Shown here piece by piece: positions 12,735 through 25,722 of a stretch of 64,000 nucleotides of DNA (within the stretch, counting starts at the first letter, position 1; each line of letters starts with the position of its first letter). Source of the stretch: Brachypodium distachyon (taxonomy: Eukaryota > Streptophyta > Magnoliopsida > Poales > Poaceae); assembly GCF_000005505.3 (NCBI RefSeq), contig NC_016133.3:6076001-6140000 (forward strand), in the 5' to 3' direction. The notes below the pieces were generated by a model. That model ran no database searches, had not been told where the DNA came from, and was given only the letters and a program-made list of their open reading frames with translations. A program made the translations under genes and the position numbers.

Positions 12735-13191
12735 CAGTTTTTTTTAAGGCTGGCACGATGCAAGGAATCTGCTGTTGTGGTGCGTGGTTACTCGCCAGAT
12801 CTGGTTCATTGTGCTGGATAGATGGCGAAAGCAGGAGTGGGTCCCTGATGCGCGTAGCACTATGGAGGAATGGTGGCCGAGCTTGACGGTTGGGGGACGG
12901 AAGGATAGAAGGAATCTCAACACCGCGGTCACTTTGGTTTGTTGGAGTGTTTGGAAGCATCGCAACACAATGGTCTTTGATGGGGCAACGCCGAGCATGT
13001 CGCAGGTCCTTCGCGCGATCAGTCAAGAGGGCGATGCTTGGTGTCGGGCTTGTTTGTTCAAGGGCTCGAACCTTTTTTGTGATTTTGGTTTTGTGGATGT
13101 TGCGTGAGTAATCTTGTAACTTGACTCCTATCGCATCGCGGTCTTCTTTTCTAATGCATGATATACCCGTCGAGGTATATTTTAAAAAAAA
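12735..13191 (+). mobile_element. 5'-truncated LINE, zinc-binding C-terminal part of ORF2
   Basis: An open frame to about 13107 carries LLWCVVTRQIWFIVLDRW and VTLVCWSVWKHRNTMVFDG, the pattern of the reverse-transcriptase zinc-binding C-terminus of plant non-LTR retrotransposons. A T-rich 3' UTR and an A9 tail at about 13183-13191 follow. There is no ORF1 or reverse transcriptase core, so this is a dead truncated copy. No clear target duplication was found. Confidence 0.75.
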
Positions 13192-13560
13192 AGATACAAG
13201 GACTCTGCTAGCGATGCTCTAAGACAGATGAAGCCTGAGCTCCCACGCCCCGTCCCTTCCTCCAAACAGCAGGGCCGGCGGCAGCAAGGGAAAGGAGTTG
13301 CCAGGAAGGAAGCAGGAGAGTAATCTCAGAGGGTGGGCGAGGGAGGAGCTCCGATTACCCAGCTCGGGTGACATATGGCACCTGAGCACAAACCACAGAA
13401 ATAGCAGCCAGCATGGCACAACGAGATCACCCCAAGTCGTTGACTTATTAGGTCAGCCAAGCACACTTGCACAATACAGAGATGACATGGCATAGATCCC
13501 ACCAAGCTCAATCTTCCAACCGTTTGAAATTTACATCAAGGGACGTTCCCGAACAGTACT
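13192..13560. other. Gap between LINE and coatomer duplication, no gene seen
   Basis: Short frames on both strands lack recognisable domains. The homology shared by the two coatomer copies begins soon after, near 13.6 kb. Confidence 0.4.
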
Positions 13561-13639
13561 CCCCTTATGTACGTTGGGTAAAAACTCGAATCACCAAACA
13601 GAATCGAACTCAAAGTGAGAAATGGGACTCCTTACACCC

Positions 13640-14592
13640 TATGAAACATCCCACGTACTTTCTGATCTGAACCGTCTGTAAATATGAAGTGCAAAATTTT
13701 CTATCCGACACAAAACCGTGGTGCTGGTGAATATTGTCGTCAGATAAGCCAATCCAAGAGCACATCATGTGCTTGCACAAACCAGGTGAAACGGCTTTTT
13801 ACATCATAACTGCAACAGTCACCAACCTGCAACAATGAATCATGTGTGAAAATGTATACCACATGACTAGCTAGGTGCTGTGCACTGAAGAAGACTTGCC
13901 TTCACAAGCAAAATCACTGGAGCAGGCTGCTGTCTCGTTACCCACTATTGTTCAGGAGTCAGCACTGCAAAACAATAAGGCAGCCATTATAAACATTTTG
14001 TACTAAACCATACAAGACAAGGATCGACATTGGAAAGTAGAGTTTGTCTTGCGCTCAAACACCAGTCAAGGCAACAGATTAATTTGATTTTCAAGCAATG
14101 TCCATAAAACAAACTTAAACTGCTACCTACCTCGATTAAGTTTGTCTATTAAACAGTTCATCCATTACCATATCTAATTGTATATATTCCACACAATCAA
14201 CCAGGAAAAGTAAAGGAGGAAGCAGTGACTCGTCACAGAAACTGTAAAAAAATGTTGAATAGGCCATATGGGCAGAAGTATTGGTCTCGCAGGCTTTTAC
14301 TTAGAAATAATTTGGCTAGCTTTCATACTCAAATTACTTTTAAGTCGATCAAGTCTCCCAGAAGTGCATCCCCATGAGATGCAAACACTCGGACTTCAAG
14401 CGGTCAGAAGCCCAAAGGTGTCATATTGCCTAAAGATAAAGACCAACTGGTGAGGCAACTGAAGGGTATCTATATGTCCAGAATAGGCAAATACTGCCTG
14501 AGCAGCAGGTTTTCTTTAAGATCATTGGTGCGCTAGGAGAAAAGACCAGGATGAAAAGGATTTAGGACTGTACAGTTGCTCAACTACAGCTT
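13640..14592 (-). other. Probable 3' UTR of coatomer copy 1 with UTR introns
   Basis: This stretch matches 28100-29058 downstream of copy 2. On the minus strand both show an acceptor TTTTGCAG then TGCTGACTCCTGA (13964 here), a donor AAG|GCAAGT (13898-13899 in copy 1, 28395-28396 in copy 2) and a further acceptor TTGCAG|GTTG (13826 and 28325). Conservation of the sites in both copies suggests spliced 3' UTR exons, one with a GC donor. Transcript evidence is not available. Confidence 0.5.
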
Positions 14593-16439
14593 TTAGACTG
14601 GTGATTCTTCGTTGTTCATACCCCACTGTTCCTCACTGTCGTTTCCATTCACATGGACAGTGCCATCCGTTGAACTATCAGCCTCGACCTCAACCGCATC
14701 TTCTTGGCTCTCTTCTACTACGTCATCTTCAATATCCTGTTTAACCAAGATATGTTATCATTTCATGCAGGGATGGATGGAATATAAGAAGGAGAGCAAA
14801 AGAAGCAAGTGATTTGAGTGAAAATAACAATAACAGTGTTTTAAGTTTAAATAGATGTGCAGAGATTTCTATAAACAGGACCAACTAATCGATGCCATGT
14901 CCAATGAGTGGTGGCCACGTAGTCATAGAATTATTCTCACGTAAGGGCTTATTTGGATAGACATTAATCGGACTTAATAACTTCAGATAGACAGGGACTA
15001 GAATATAACTTCTTTCAAATAAGCCCGAAATAGTTCAAACTTCAAAGTATATAGTACTAACACAGAAACGGTTGAGGATCTGGGCAAAGCAAAGATGAAA
15101 AACCAAATTATTTATGCATTTGTAAGCCCACCCCTATGTGTTATACCATTCTCAATGAAGTTTGTATCACCCAGGATGAAATGAAAGAGGAAAAGAAAAC
15201 CTTGCAAGACCTCCTGTAAACAACAATAGTACAGATGCACTGCCAACCAAAAACTAATTCTCTGAATCAAAAAGCAATAAGAGAAACTGCTCTCAGCCCA
15301 GAGGTCGCATGGGATATCTCCCAAAAATGAACAAACAAGGTTTGCCAGTAACATATCAAAATTGAATTTCATGGCAAGGATCCTGATTAGTAAACTCTTC
15401 AATGTTTAAATCTGACACCATTCCTAGCATCTCAGTTGTTTCTGCAAATGGTGATTTTTGTTCTCCACCAACTGATTTTCAAAGACATATATAGTAGAAA
15501 CCAAACAAAGGGCATGCCATTGGAAAGTAGAGTTTGTCATGCGCTCAAACACCAGTCAAGGCAACCGTTCCTGTAGGTTCCTGGACAAGTATATTTAGTA
15601 GCAGTCACATTATTAACTACTCGGTTGTTTCTTTAGGATCGGAGGGAGTAGTTTATTATCAGTATTACCAGTGTCTAATTTTATCTGAAAGCACATATTG
15701 TTATTCCTCAAACAAAAACACATCAACAACCAGCTATTTAACGAAATAACAGAAATAACAGAACATACGAGTTGTATATAGCGGATGGTGCTATCACAAT
15801 TTATAACAAATCAACTGGCTAAGTACGCAAAGAACGCTTTCGGCTTTTCACAACCTTTTTCTGCAAGAGTGATACCTCGTGAACAGTACCGTTTTCGTTT
15901 GTTAGCACCTCATCGTCATGTGCATACTCCTCTTCATGTACATGCATATTTTTGAAAGCTTCCACAAGACTCTCATTGGACCTTTCAGCGTGAATCATGT
16001 ACTCCGCAGCAGGTGGATAGGTACCCCTATCCAAAAAGATTTTATCAGAATGGTAATAAATTAATAGCTGACAAGTACAGACATCATTTTGAATTTCATC
16101 AGACATTCCAACTAAAACAAGATCTAAATTCTTGTCGCGTTAATGGAAGAGCGTAGGGTAAAACTTCATAAAATAACGTCGAGAAAAACATATAAAAGAA
16201 CCCAAACCTTTTGGGGGCAACGGTAGCTTCTACATTGAGAGCAATTTGCCAGTCTTCAAATAAGTTTGGGTACTCATCAGGATCTGCCAATGACTCTGCT
16301 GCTTTTGAGTTAACCTATAAGGCAAATAGAACAAAAGGAACAACATCAATAGTAAAACATAGCTACTGGGCATTATAGAAAGTGCATCATAAGGCATGAG
16401 AGCAATCGACAAATAGAGTTAACGAATGATTTTAGTTAG

Positions 16440-16855
16440 TGTTCCAATCATCACCTAAGCTTGAATCCACACCTAAGCTTGACTCATTTTCATTAGAAGC
16501 TGCCAACATGCCGAAGGTCTTACAGGCCAGCAAAACTCAAAAACCAGGAAGAAAAAAAGAAAGAATTTCATGGAATGGTGCTGATCATGCTACCAGCGTG
16601 GTTGATCTAGAGGCCACTGTAACCCTGCTGTCTTCGACAACACATGGTCCACAGCTAGCCTGCTTGACAATTTCCAGGCTGAGGCCAAGCTGTGAGCACA
16701 GGGCAGGGGCGGTGGGGCTCAGGTCGTTGCTACCGGCCCTAGCGCTTAGACGTTTTTAGTTGTAATCTTGAAGTGTTGACCCTTCTTTGGGCTTCTATAT
16801 ATCTCTATCCTAATATATCATCGAGATGCAAGCTTTGCGTTTTCTTAAAAAAGAA
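16440..16855 (+). mobile_element. LINE-like 3' end inserted in an intron of coatomer copy 1
   Basis: This piece lies in the intron between 16314 and 17213 and has no counterpart in copy 2. Its 3' part (TTCTATATATCTCTATCCTAA, then CATCGAGATGCAAGC and a short A tail near 16850) resembles the 3' UTRs of grass LINEs. The coding part is too degraded to identify, and no target duplication was found. Confidence 0.5.
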
Positions 16856-17899
16856 CAGCCAAAATGAAAAGAAGCTAAACACTACAGAAATGAAGCAAAA
16901 CTTTACATCTATACTCCTCAGGCAATGCATAACCGTCCTGAATTTAGTGTATTAGAGTTACCTGGTATATTGTACTTATTGCATTTAAAACCAGACAATT
17001 CAATTCATCCTTGCAGCTAGCGCAGAACAATACCATGATAATGCCACACAACAATTACATGCTTGAATGTGTAACTTAGATTGAACTAACAATTTGTGCT
17101 AAGGTGATCTGCACACTAACAATCTATCAACTTAATGCCGTGAGGTCGGGAAAAGATGTAGCATAAGATTGACTAGGGGAAAAGCTAGGAGAATTTCTAG
17201 AGCTGAAGGTACCTTTTGCAGATCTTTTTTCCATAATGCTACAATCTCAGGTACTTTGCTCGGAAGATAAGATCTTGACATCAAAGCTGCTTCCGGAATA
17301 CGATTGCTGTATAGAGAATGGTAGTATGCTTAACACAAAAATAACTTATTGGAGCAAGCATTGCATGAAACAGGATAGTCTCACCAAAATGCATATACCT
17401 TTCAACCAACAATTCAAGGCATTTCTCCAACTTGCCTAGCATGAACAAACAAAGGAACGCAACATTGTTCTTTCCTTGTTCTTTAGCCATGGAAGCCAAT
17501 TTTGTTATTCCATCAGCATCCCCAATGGATGAATATAAAAGCAATAGACCACTGAGGTCCATGGCATGTAAAAGACACTCCTCTGCCATCTCAAGCTGCA
17601 AAAAATTGCATGACATGTTAGACAACGACTATGCAAACTCAAAAGTTTGCATCATAGTGTAAGTCAGAAACTTAGCATGGAAACATATTATAATGTGTCT
17701 TAAAGGTTTGCATGCTATTGAAAGGCAGAAACGTAATATAGCAAGGTTATTAGAATGTGACTTAAAGGTGCGCGTTCTACTGAAAAGTCATTAGCTTTGA
17801 CACTGAATCCAATTTGTTAAAGCTAAGGTAAAAAGAGCACAAGCTGAATGCTAATACTTCTGATTCAAGCATGATGCTGAGCGACAAGCAAAGAAGCCT

Positions 17900-18100
17900 C
17901 CTTCGCCTCCTTCGCTATACATATGCCCATGCTGTATTATACTAGATCTTTTTTTCTTTGTTTTGTGCTCTTTGTTTTGGTGCTACCCTAGTTTTGATTT
18001 TCTTTGGGTTTGTTTGTGGTCTATTTGTGCATCATCTTAGTGCCTTCTTCTAATACAAAATAACACGCATTTGGGTGCATGTTTGAGAAAAGATATATTG
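17900..18100 (+). mobile_element. Possible LINE tail in an intron of coatomer copy 1
   Basis: A T/G-rich stretch absent from the matching intron of copy 2 resembles a LINE 3' UTR. It has no coding content and no certain boundaries. Confidence 0.3.
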
Positions 18101-19943
18101 TACTACTCCTACTAGAGTTTGTTCTGCCTAGTCATAGTTATTAACTCATGCATCATCGGTAATTAAGAAACTCAAATGCTATGGCAGAACAATCCCAATT
18201 CACATGCACACTATACAGTGAGCATACAAGGTAAATGATACATCCAATAGCTGGGTACCTTTCCAGTTGAGATAGCTAACTCCCCTAACTGCTTCCACTT
18301 GGACTCACTTTGCACCTCAAGAGCAATTGCCTGCAAAGCAACTACTCAGAATTTTTTAATAAAGGGGGAAACTTTCTTGGAAATGTGAAAGAAGCAAGTC
18401 AATTATGCCTTTGCATCATCGACTCAACCAAGCTGCACTGCCAGGTCAAATCTGTAGTTCGAGTCCATTGCTATCGCAAGGGCTTCCTCCAACATGCCCC
18501 GTGATTCCAAAAAATGTGCCACGCTGCAAACAAAAGGTTATCTTTGTATGTCGATACCTCAACTGCAGAGTACAACAATTAGTAGAACATGGAGCACCTG
18601 TCATATTATTCCTTTGGTATAGATGGCAAAATATCATTTGCACGATCAAAATCCCCACGCAGCACAAGTGTTTTATACTCAATCAAACTGAGGAGCAAAG
18701 TGTAGCCAACAACACTGCAACAAGGAAATATGTTAATACTCAGAAGTTCACTGTGAGTTGGTACCATGAAAGAATACCAGAGGAACAAACACAGAGCTCA
18801 CTTAAATTGCTTGTCAATAAGATAGACACGGCTCTGGTTAGCAAGATATCCTAGTAAATACATAGGTCGGTCCAAGTGAAACAAGGTGGTGACCTGGAAT
18901 ACATGGAATGGTTAGGACTAAAGAGAGATCACTGATAATGAACGATCTAACAGAAACCATACATGAGAGAAGCATTTTTCTATGATAAAAACACTCACCT
19001 CTCCTCCCACACAGTAATTAAGCCACGATGAAGAATTGTTGTAGATAAAGCAATCACCAACCCATAGCCCAGTTCGGATGCGTTCATTTATCTCATGAAG
19101 CAGCTCAAAGGCATCTTCCACACCTTCCTCGCCAACTGAACCCCCTCCATCCAAATGAGAAGATACTACATCCCTCTGGAAAGTAGAAAGTAAATGTTGT
19201 ATTAACACATACTGTTACAAAAAAACAACTCCATGCAAGTGTTTGATGTAAGAGTTACTGATGTTAGTAAACCACACAAAGAACACATGTACATAGGTGG
19301 CAGAAGTGACATAAAGTAACAAGAAACAGTACAAAGGAAACAGAGTTTTTTTTTTGCGGGTGAGGAAACAGAGTTTTTTTTTAACAGAACTCACATTGTA
19401 CTTCAAAATGTAGAATGATGTATCACTTGCAACGGTCACCAAATCACCACTGTTGGCCCAGTAGAGGTTCTATAACAAAGAGAACAGATATTTGAGTGGC
19501 ATAGCATTCCAAATGGCATGGAAAAGAAGTTTGACTCATAAAGCAACACAATTAACTCACTTTCACATTGACATCAATTCGACGTATCAACCTGCAAGCC
19601 GCCCAGTCGTAAAAGCAGATGAAGTCATTTGTACACATAGCTAGTAATACTCCGCCAAATACACGTTCTGCGGAGAATGTTGGTCTTATACTTTTCCTCT
19701 CCTGAAAGTGTTAGCTCTCTTTGTTTCAGGATTCTTGTAAAGAAGATTGACATGCGAAATAGATGGCCAAGCATTAACTTAGAGTACGGTTCTTCTTGAT
19801 ATCCACATTTACATCACACTTTACATAAGAAATTAAAAACAAAGGATAATAACATACAAACATAATATGTTCACTACTATTAAAGGCTCAAGTTTACAGC
19901 CAATCCTGAAACAGCACCACAAAATGCTTGTGCATATCATATA

Positions 19944-20025
19944 CTCCCTCCGTCCTAAAATAAGTGACGCGGATTTGTATAGATTCTTATACAAATCCGC
20001 GTCACTTATTTCAGGACGGAGGGGG
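19944..20025. mobile_element. Near-perfect palindromic Stowaway-type MITE in coatomer copy 1
   Basis: CTCCCTCCGTCCTAAAATAA and its complement pair along almost the whole 82 bp, with ACAAATCCGCGTCACTTATT in the right arm. It is flanked by TA. It lies in the intron between 19701 and 20715 and is absent from copy 2. Transcribed, it would form a long hairpin. Confidence 0.9.
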
Positions 20026-20506
20026 TATTTACTTTGCACTTACATAAGAATATTGCTCTTTCATAACACTAGCACATCATCCATGTGGCCGTGCGTCGTT
20101 ATGGACTAAAAAATAAATAAATGCTTAAAGAAAATGTTGCACTATCATTTTGTTGTTTCAGATCAAATAATCCATACCCACAAACATAGTCTGTGCCCGA
20201 TCCAACTGGTGATCTGAACTCAGAAAGTGATGGACCACTGTCACCAACTGAGTTCTTTATAAGAGCAAAGATAAGGCCGCTTCAATTTTTCATATAGATT
20301 AAGAAATAGCAAGATCTACATAAGATGAGAAGAAAAAAAATGACCTAGTAAATGCTATTTAAAAATGTACCATCGGTTTCTGCCAGTAGTTGCACAAACA
20401 AGCCTCTATATATGAAATGGGAGAAATAGTGATTCACCGTCAATAAATTGCACGAATTCTGATTTCATGTATAAAGATGATTACAACACAGGGAATGCAA
20501 ATATGT

Positions 20507-20678
20507 GTGATAAAGCAAGCATGTTTTTGTTCCCATAAAACAAGCATGTGTCTGTTCCCTTAGGAAAGATAGAACCGTATTTCTGTCATAAAGTGATAAA
20601 GCAAGCATGTTTTTGTTCCCATAAAACAAGCATGTGTCTGTTCCCTTAGGAAAGACAGAACCGTATTTCTGTCATAAA
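20507..20678. repeat. Tandem duplication, 86-bp unit
   Basis: GTGATAAAGCAAGCATG through TTTCTGTCATAAA occurs twice in a row with only one or two differences. It lies in a coatomer copy 1 intron and appears once, in degraded form, in copy 2. Confidence 0.9.
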
Positions 20679-21544
20679 GATAAACACACAAATCAATAGA
20701 AGGGAAAATTATACCTGGAAATTTTTACTGTATATCTTTATCCTCGAGGTGCTTTCTCTGACAGCATATTCACCATCAGATGACCAAGCAAATTCAAGTG
20801 CAGACCCAAAAGACCGATTCCTCCATGCTAGTGCTGTATAAATTATGTATTCTCCATCTCCACATACAACAACAAATCTCCCATTCGGATTATGTCTTAA
20901 GCTCTGAAATGAAGAGCAATATTAGCAACATGCCAATGAAAACTAGAAGAGAGGACAAGTAGAGCAAAATTAAAAAAATGTGCTTGTTGTTTCGCCAGGA
21001 AAGCAAAAATGATATTAATTCAAAGTAACATTCAACATTGTACAGAAGAATCTGTTAATGGTCAAACCATCCTCATGTGTCTTCTTTTTAACCCAACAAG
21101 TTTGTATCAAAACCAATGCTTAATTCAATATTGCACTATTACTAACCATGAACCTTATACATTTCATTTCAATATGTGAGCTTAATTATACATCAGCAGC
21201 TACAAGTAACCGAATATCTATATATAAAGTGTGGTTGCACTAAAATTAACTCCTCATCAACCCTGAATTTTGAAAACAAATAAGATAGAATATTTAGCAT
21301 GCATGATGAATCTTATATTGCAATTTGAATCTTTTATTAAATAGAAAGAGAAAGAACTCAATCAGAAACCTGGGGCTCACAGCAAGCATCTAGTTATCTA
21401 ATGGTTAAGACTTAAGAGAATCACTATCCGAATGATTGACTCGTTTTGATATCAAATATAAACCTACTTGTGCATAAAGATCACAGCTTCCCAACTCCTT
21501 CACAGCCAACGGCAATCGTTCCCCATCAGCAATCTGAAAATATA

Positions 21545-21668
21545 CATAAAGGTTATAGAAAGTTAACAAGTTCTCAACACATAACATGGTGAACAAGGAG
21601 AACCTACATAAAGGTTATAGAAAGTTAACAAGTTCTCAACACATAACATGGCGAACAAGGAGAACCTC
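21545..21668. repeat. Tandem duplication, 62-bp unit, abutting a splice donor
   Basis: CATAAAGGTTATAGAAAG through AACAAGGAGAACCT occurs twice with one difference. The distal unit runs into the donor of exon 21666-21816 of coatomer copy 1, so the first intron bases are themselves duplicated. Confidence 0.9.
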
Positions 21669-22149
21669 ATTGCCTGCACCAACAGTCTTGATATTAACAG
21701 TTTGGATCTCATTATGTTTTGCCCATATAATTTTTCCGCTGTTGTCCATGCTGGCAACCGGTACTTCACGGCCAATTTTTATCATAATTGTCCCTTCATC
21801 GTATCCAATCACAATCCTAGAAAATATATAACACTATATATTAGTAGAGGAAAGAGTATGCCAATGAACGCATGAAATCTACATGTTTTGGTGAAGAGCA
21901 AATTCTGGTGAATAGTGTAGCACAGAAACAATGTTGTTGTCACTGCGCAGAGAATAAATATATCAAAATACTTGTTTCCTCTTGATGGTCGAGGTAAAAT
22001 TAAAAACAAAATGCACACAGTGGAGACGACTTGTTAGTGCGTGCGGAGCTTCAATAGCAGATTAGAGGACTAGGAAAATAAATGTGGCAACCAGTTTACC
22101 ACTAGACCCCTAAAAAATACTTATCTGATGTGTTCGCTAAAAAGAGCTG

Positions 22150-22540
22150 CTCTGATCCTGGGTCCATATGAACCGAAATTTGTAACTTAGCAAAAAAAGA
22201 GAGCATATCAACAAGTTTCAAAAAAAGGTGCATGTAGAGAACGGGTAGAACATGTACATGCGGAATTTGGTGAAAATATAGATCATTTGTGATCTGTGTT
22301 AACAGTAACTTTTAGATTTTTATACAACTTTCGAAACTTGTACGGTAGCTAACTGTACAGTAACTTTGTTGTCTTTCTACACTTGCAAATAATCATATTT
22401 TCTTACGAAGTTTCGTATGTATGCATGCCTACCTATCAATTAGCTGTTTGACTTTTTTTTACAAATTTTGGGAACTTGTAGATATGAATTTCCAGTAAGT
22501 TATCATATAGGGTTCATATGGGTCCAGGTTCCAAAAAATT
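22150..22540. mobile_element. Foldback MITE specific to coatomer copy 1
   Basis: The left arm has CTGGGTCCATATGAACC and the right arm has GGTTCATATGGGTCCAGG, inverted. Weaker pairing continues inward (CAACAAGTTTC against GGGAACTTGTAG). The matching intron of copy 2 lacks the segment, so it inserted after the duplication or was lost from the other copy. No transposase frame is present. Confidence 0.7.
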
Positions 22541-23190
22541 TAGACTACTACACCCCTTTGATGAAAACACATGATATTCAGTTGCATGGCCCTTCATATT
22601 TGTCACAACATCATAGCATTCAATTAGCGCAAGTGCCAAATATTCGTTACCTTCTTGATCCCTTCATGTATCCTAAAGCCCAAACTCGCTCAAGGCCATA
22701 GTTAAGAGTTTTTTCAAGCCTGTGAGCACATAAAACAAAATGCCATTCACTTCCTTAGAATTACATAATTGAGAGAAATTGAACAATTGAGTATAGAAAT
22801 AAAAAAGGAAAGAACCAGTTTCCTATGAATTATATTGTTGAATGCAAATTTTATATTTCAAAATAATTTAATGTTCAATTGTAGCTACCAGTTCTGGCAC
22901 CAATCAACACAAACTCAATATCAATTATTTCCGTTTACCGATCCCTATCCACGCTACTTTGTCTGAGTAAGTGTGTTAACCCACTCAACATCCAAAACTA
23001 TAACTAAATCATGAATGACTACATAAATTGAGGATGAGAGGGCAGAAGATATTACTAAATTTACAAAAACATATGGTAGAAAAATGGAAACTAGAAGCAG
23101 TAATATCAGCACTAGATGTGACAGCATAGATGTTAGTTTAGCAATGAGATTATCTGACAATGTACAGTTAGTGTCATCTCCAAATACATC

Positions 23191-23213
23191 AGAGAGAGAG
23201 AGAGAGAGAGAGA
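23191..23213. repeat. (GA)n microsatellite
   Basis: About eleven GA units lie just downstream of the donor of exon 23220-23368 of coatomer copy 1. They are absent from copy 2. Confidence 0.9.
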
Positions 23214-25629
23214 CAATACCTGTAGGTAGTAGAGTGCCACAAGCGAACTGTACCATCTTCTGAGCCAGTAATTATTATAGGTAGCTCTGGGTGGAAACAA
23301 ACAGCAGAGACATTGTGTGCATGTCCTTCAAGTGTTTGAACACAGCTCTTTGTTTGGTAGTCCCAAACCTGATACAACAAATTGTGTCATTAGTCAGAAC
23401 AATGCCCGGTACAATCACAATAGCACAATTCAATACAGAGGCAACACCTTTGCAGTCTGATCATCAGAGCCAGTGATTAAAAATGGTCGATCGCCACCAG
23501 TGAAGTAATCAAGACAGTTCACGCCTTTTGAATGGCCCTCTAGTGTGAAGTTAGGATCAGGAGAACCAATACTCCATATCTGAAACCAAATATTAGGATA
23601 TCACAGTCAAGACTCTAACCAAGATACGGGACAAGGAATTTTAAATAGCATCTTTTGAAGGAACAAATACAAACCTTTATTGTGCGATCAAGGGAAGCAC
23701 TAGCAAAAGTATTGGTATCTTTTGGGTTAAACGTGACTTGCATCACATAGTGAGAATGTCCCTCGAATATGTGAGTGCACATCCAGCCCTTTTTCCAATC
23801 CCAAAGCTTAATCAGCATGTCATCAGATGATGACAGCACAAAAGGCTGGGTTGGGTGAACAGCCACACACCTGATGTAATCAGTATGAGCTTCAAATACC
23901 TTGACCTTGTCCATTGTATTATAATTGTACACACGGATATGCATATCATCGGCACCAGCAACAACCCATTGCTTCCGTGCAATAAATTTAGCCGAACGAA
24001 CTGTAATTGACATGATATATTAACATGATGGTATATCAGGGAGAAGAGGTATGCAATTAGGTAGGAAAGTATACCTGGTAAATCTGTGACTTCAAATGAT
24101 TTCACCATTGTCTGGCGATAAATGAATATGTTTTCATCAGTCAAGTTTTAAGAACAACTACCCAGAGTCATATATCTCAGTTCTAAGAAAACACTAGTTA
24201 CATTTCCTTTTCTGCCTCCTTTAAATATGCGGAACTATGGAGTAGCAGTCTGTGTTTCTATTTTCTTCCGTCCAGTAATGGAGTTTACTATTGAGTTTTT
24301 CCTTCTCGTGTTTCTATGTAGTCAGCATACAAGTCCCACTTACATAGTGAATATGTTAAAGCCTTCCTCACTGGTTTTTTATGTAATTATTACTAATCTC
24401 TAATCTGTCAATGTTCAATGATCTTTCTTTTTTCCCCTCTCAGGCATCTGCATACCACTAAATTCACTGCTAGCCTGCTACATTTACACCATAAATTGCA
24501 ATTTCAAAAAACATACACCTTAAATCCAAATGCATCTTTGTTTCTATATTATGTATAGAAATGTCGAATTTCAACAGGGGTATTTGCCCTTTTTTAGGCT
24601 TGTACCAAACTTTTCTTCTATCAATGCATCCATACAGAGTATTTTGCATTTTTCAAATAAGCTGTGAACACTGAGCAGTAACCTACCTGTGTCTGGTAGT
24701 TCCAGATGCAGACACTCCCCGAGTAGAGACTCGATAAAATCCTGTACCACACAAGAGAATGGTCATGCGATTTACCATGGTTCATTCAACACGTTGATCA
24801 CTCTCACATCAAATTTATACCCAAAATCTTAATGATACGTATCACACAAACTGCCCACTCACCATGGCTCTGTAGGATGCAGATCCACCGACTTTACCCT
24901 CTCCGATCTCTGCGCAAGCTTCCTCTGATCCAACCAAACACAAAACCAACATAAGCGACACCACACCAACTTACCGCGTCGATCCTAGTAAGAGCCATGG
25001 CGATTACCTTGATATCCAACCGGAGCGGCTGCCACAGCACGGCCAATCACCCCCCAAAAAAAAGCACACGAGAAACGGAATTCACGTCAGTCCATAGCAC
25101 AACAGAACCCAGATCCACTGGGAATTCGACATGTCTCGCTCGCGGTGGATCTAGCCACGGCGCGGCGTAGCCAGTGCGCAGTACGAACGAGTTGATCGAG
25201 ATGGATCGCATTCATAGCTATCGCCTGATTACGGATCGCATTCGCTTCGAAGCGCGAACGAGAGGGCATGGAGGAAGCGGTTTGTGGGAAGAGCGGGAGC
25301 GAGGCACGTACCATTGTGGCGCGCGCAACGGCTAGGACCGCGACGCGGCGGGGGAAGCGCGCGGAAGCGGGAACCTCGGGGGAGGAAAGGTTCCTAAATT
25401 TGTGGGCGCGGGAGCATGAGAGGCGGACCCGCGTGGGTGGCCTCTCGCCGGACGAGGAGGAGCAGCCGAGCAGGAGAGCGCGGCGCTGAGACAGAGGATT
25501 TGCGAGTGGAGGACGAAGACGGTACGAGTAGTCGCTAACGCTGGATCGTCCTCTAAAGTTAAACACCTACTAATGTCACTGTCACACTTCATATCCTAGA
25601 TTTTTATACCGCCACGTGTTAAGTGCTGA

Positions 25630-25722
25630 AATATTACATGTATCTAAACATATTTTAATACTGTATATAGATATGTCCATCTTTAGACAAATTTGAGTCA
25701 TTTAATATGGGACGAGAGAGTA
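25630..25722. mobile_element. Degraded Stowaway-like fragment
   Basis: Internal words ACATGTATCTAAACAT and GACAAATTTGAGTC and a decayed right end (GGGACGAGAGAGTA) identify it. The left end is missing or mutated. Confidence 0.55.

Larger units (their letters stand above)
14593..25314 (-). pseudogene. COPB2: Coatomer subunit beta' (beta'-COP), copy 1, with two premature stops
   Basis: Exons in transcript order: 25312-25314 (ATG only), 25008-25028, 24863-24924, 24687-24741, 24075-24111, 23675-24000, 23448-23579, 23220-23368, 22651-22719, 21666-21816, 21468-21533, 20715-20903, 19561-19701, 19395-19469, 18999-19175, 18802-18893, 18598-18714, 18409-18523, 18259-18330, 17399-17595, 17213-17306, 16208-16314, 15876-16026, 14593-14736. 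Exon lengths equal those of copy 2 except exon 23, which is 18 bp shorter. The sequence gives N-terminal WD40 repeats, a second propeller and an alpha-solenoid. Two in-frame stops occur. TAA at 18606-18608 (codon 618) stands where copy 2 has CAA. TGA at 18424-18426 (codon 654) stands where copy 2 has CGA. A product would lose the solenoid's second half and the acidic tail. Splice sites are intact and no frameshift was seen, so decay is recent. Sequence or assembly error cannot be excluded. Confidence 0.88.

Noticed and set aside
25087..25592. Minus and plus frames around the coatomer copy 1 leader
   Set aside because: They cover the first intron and GC-rich leader. The exon comparison with copy 2 explains the region better.
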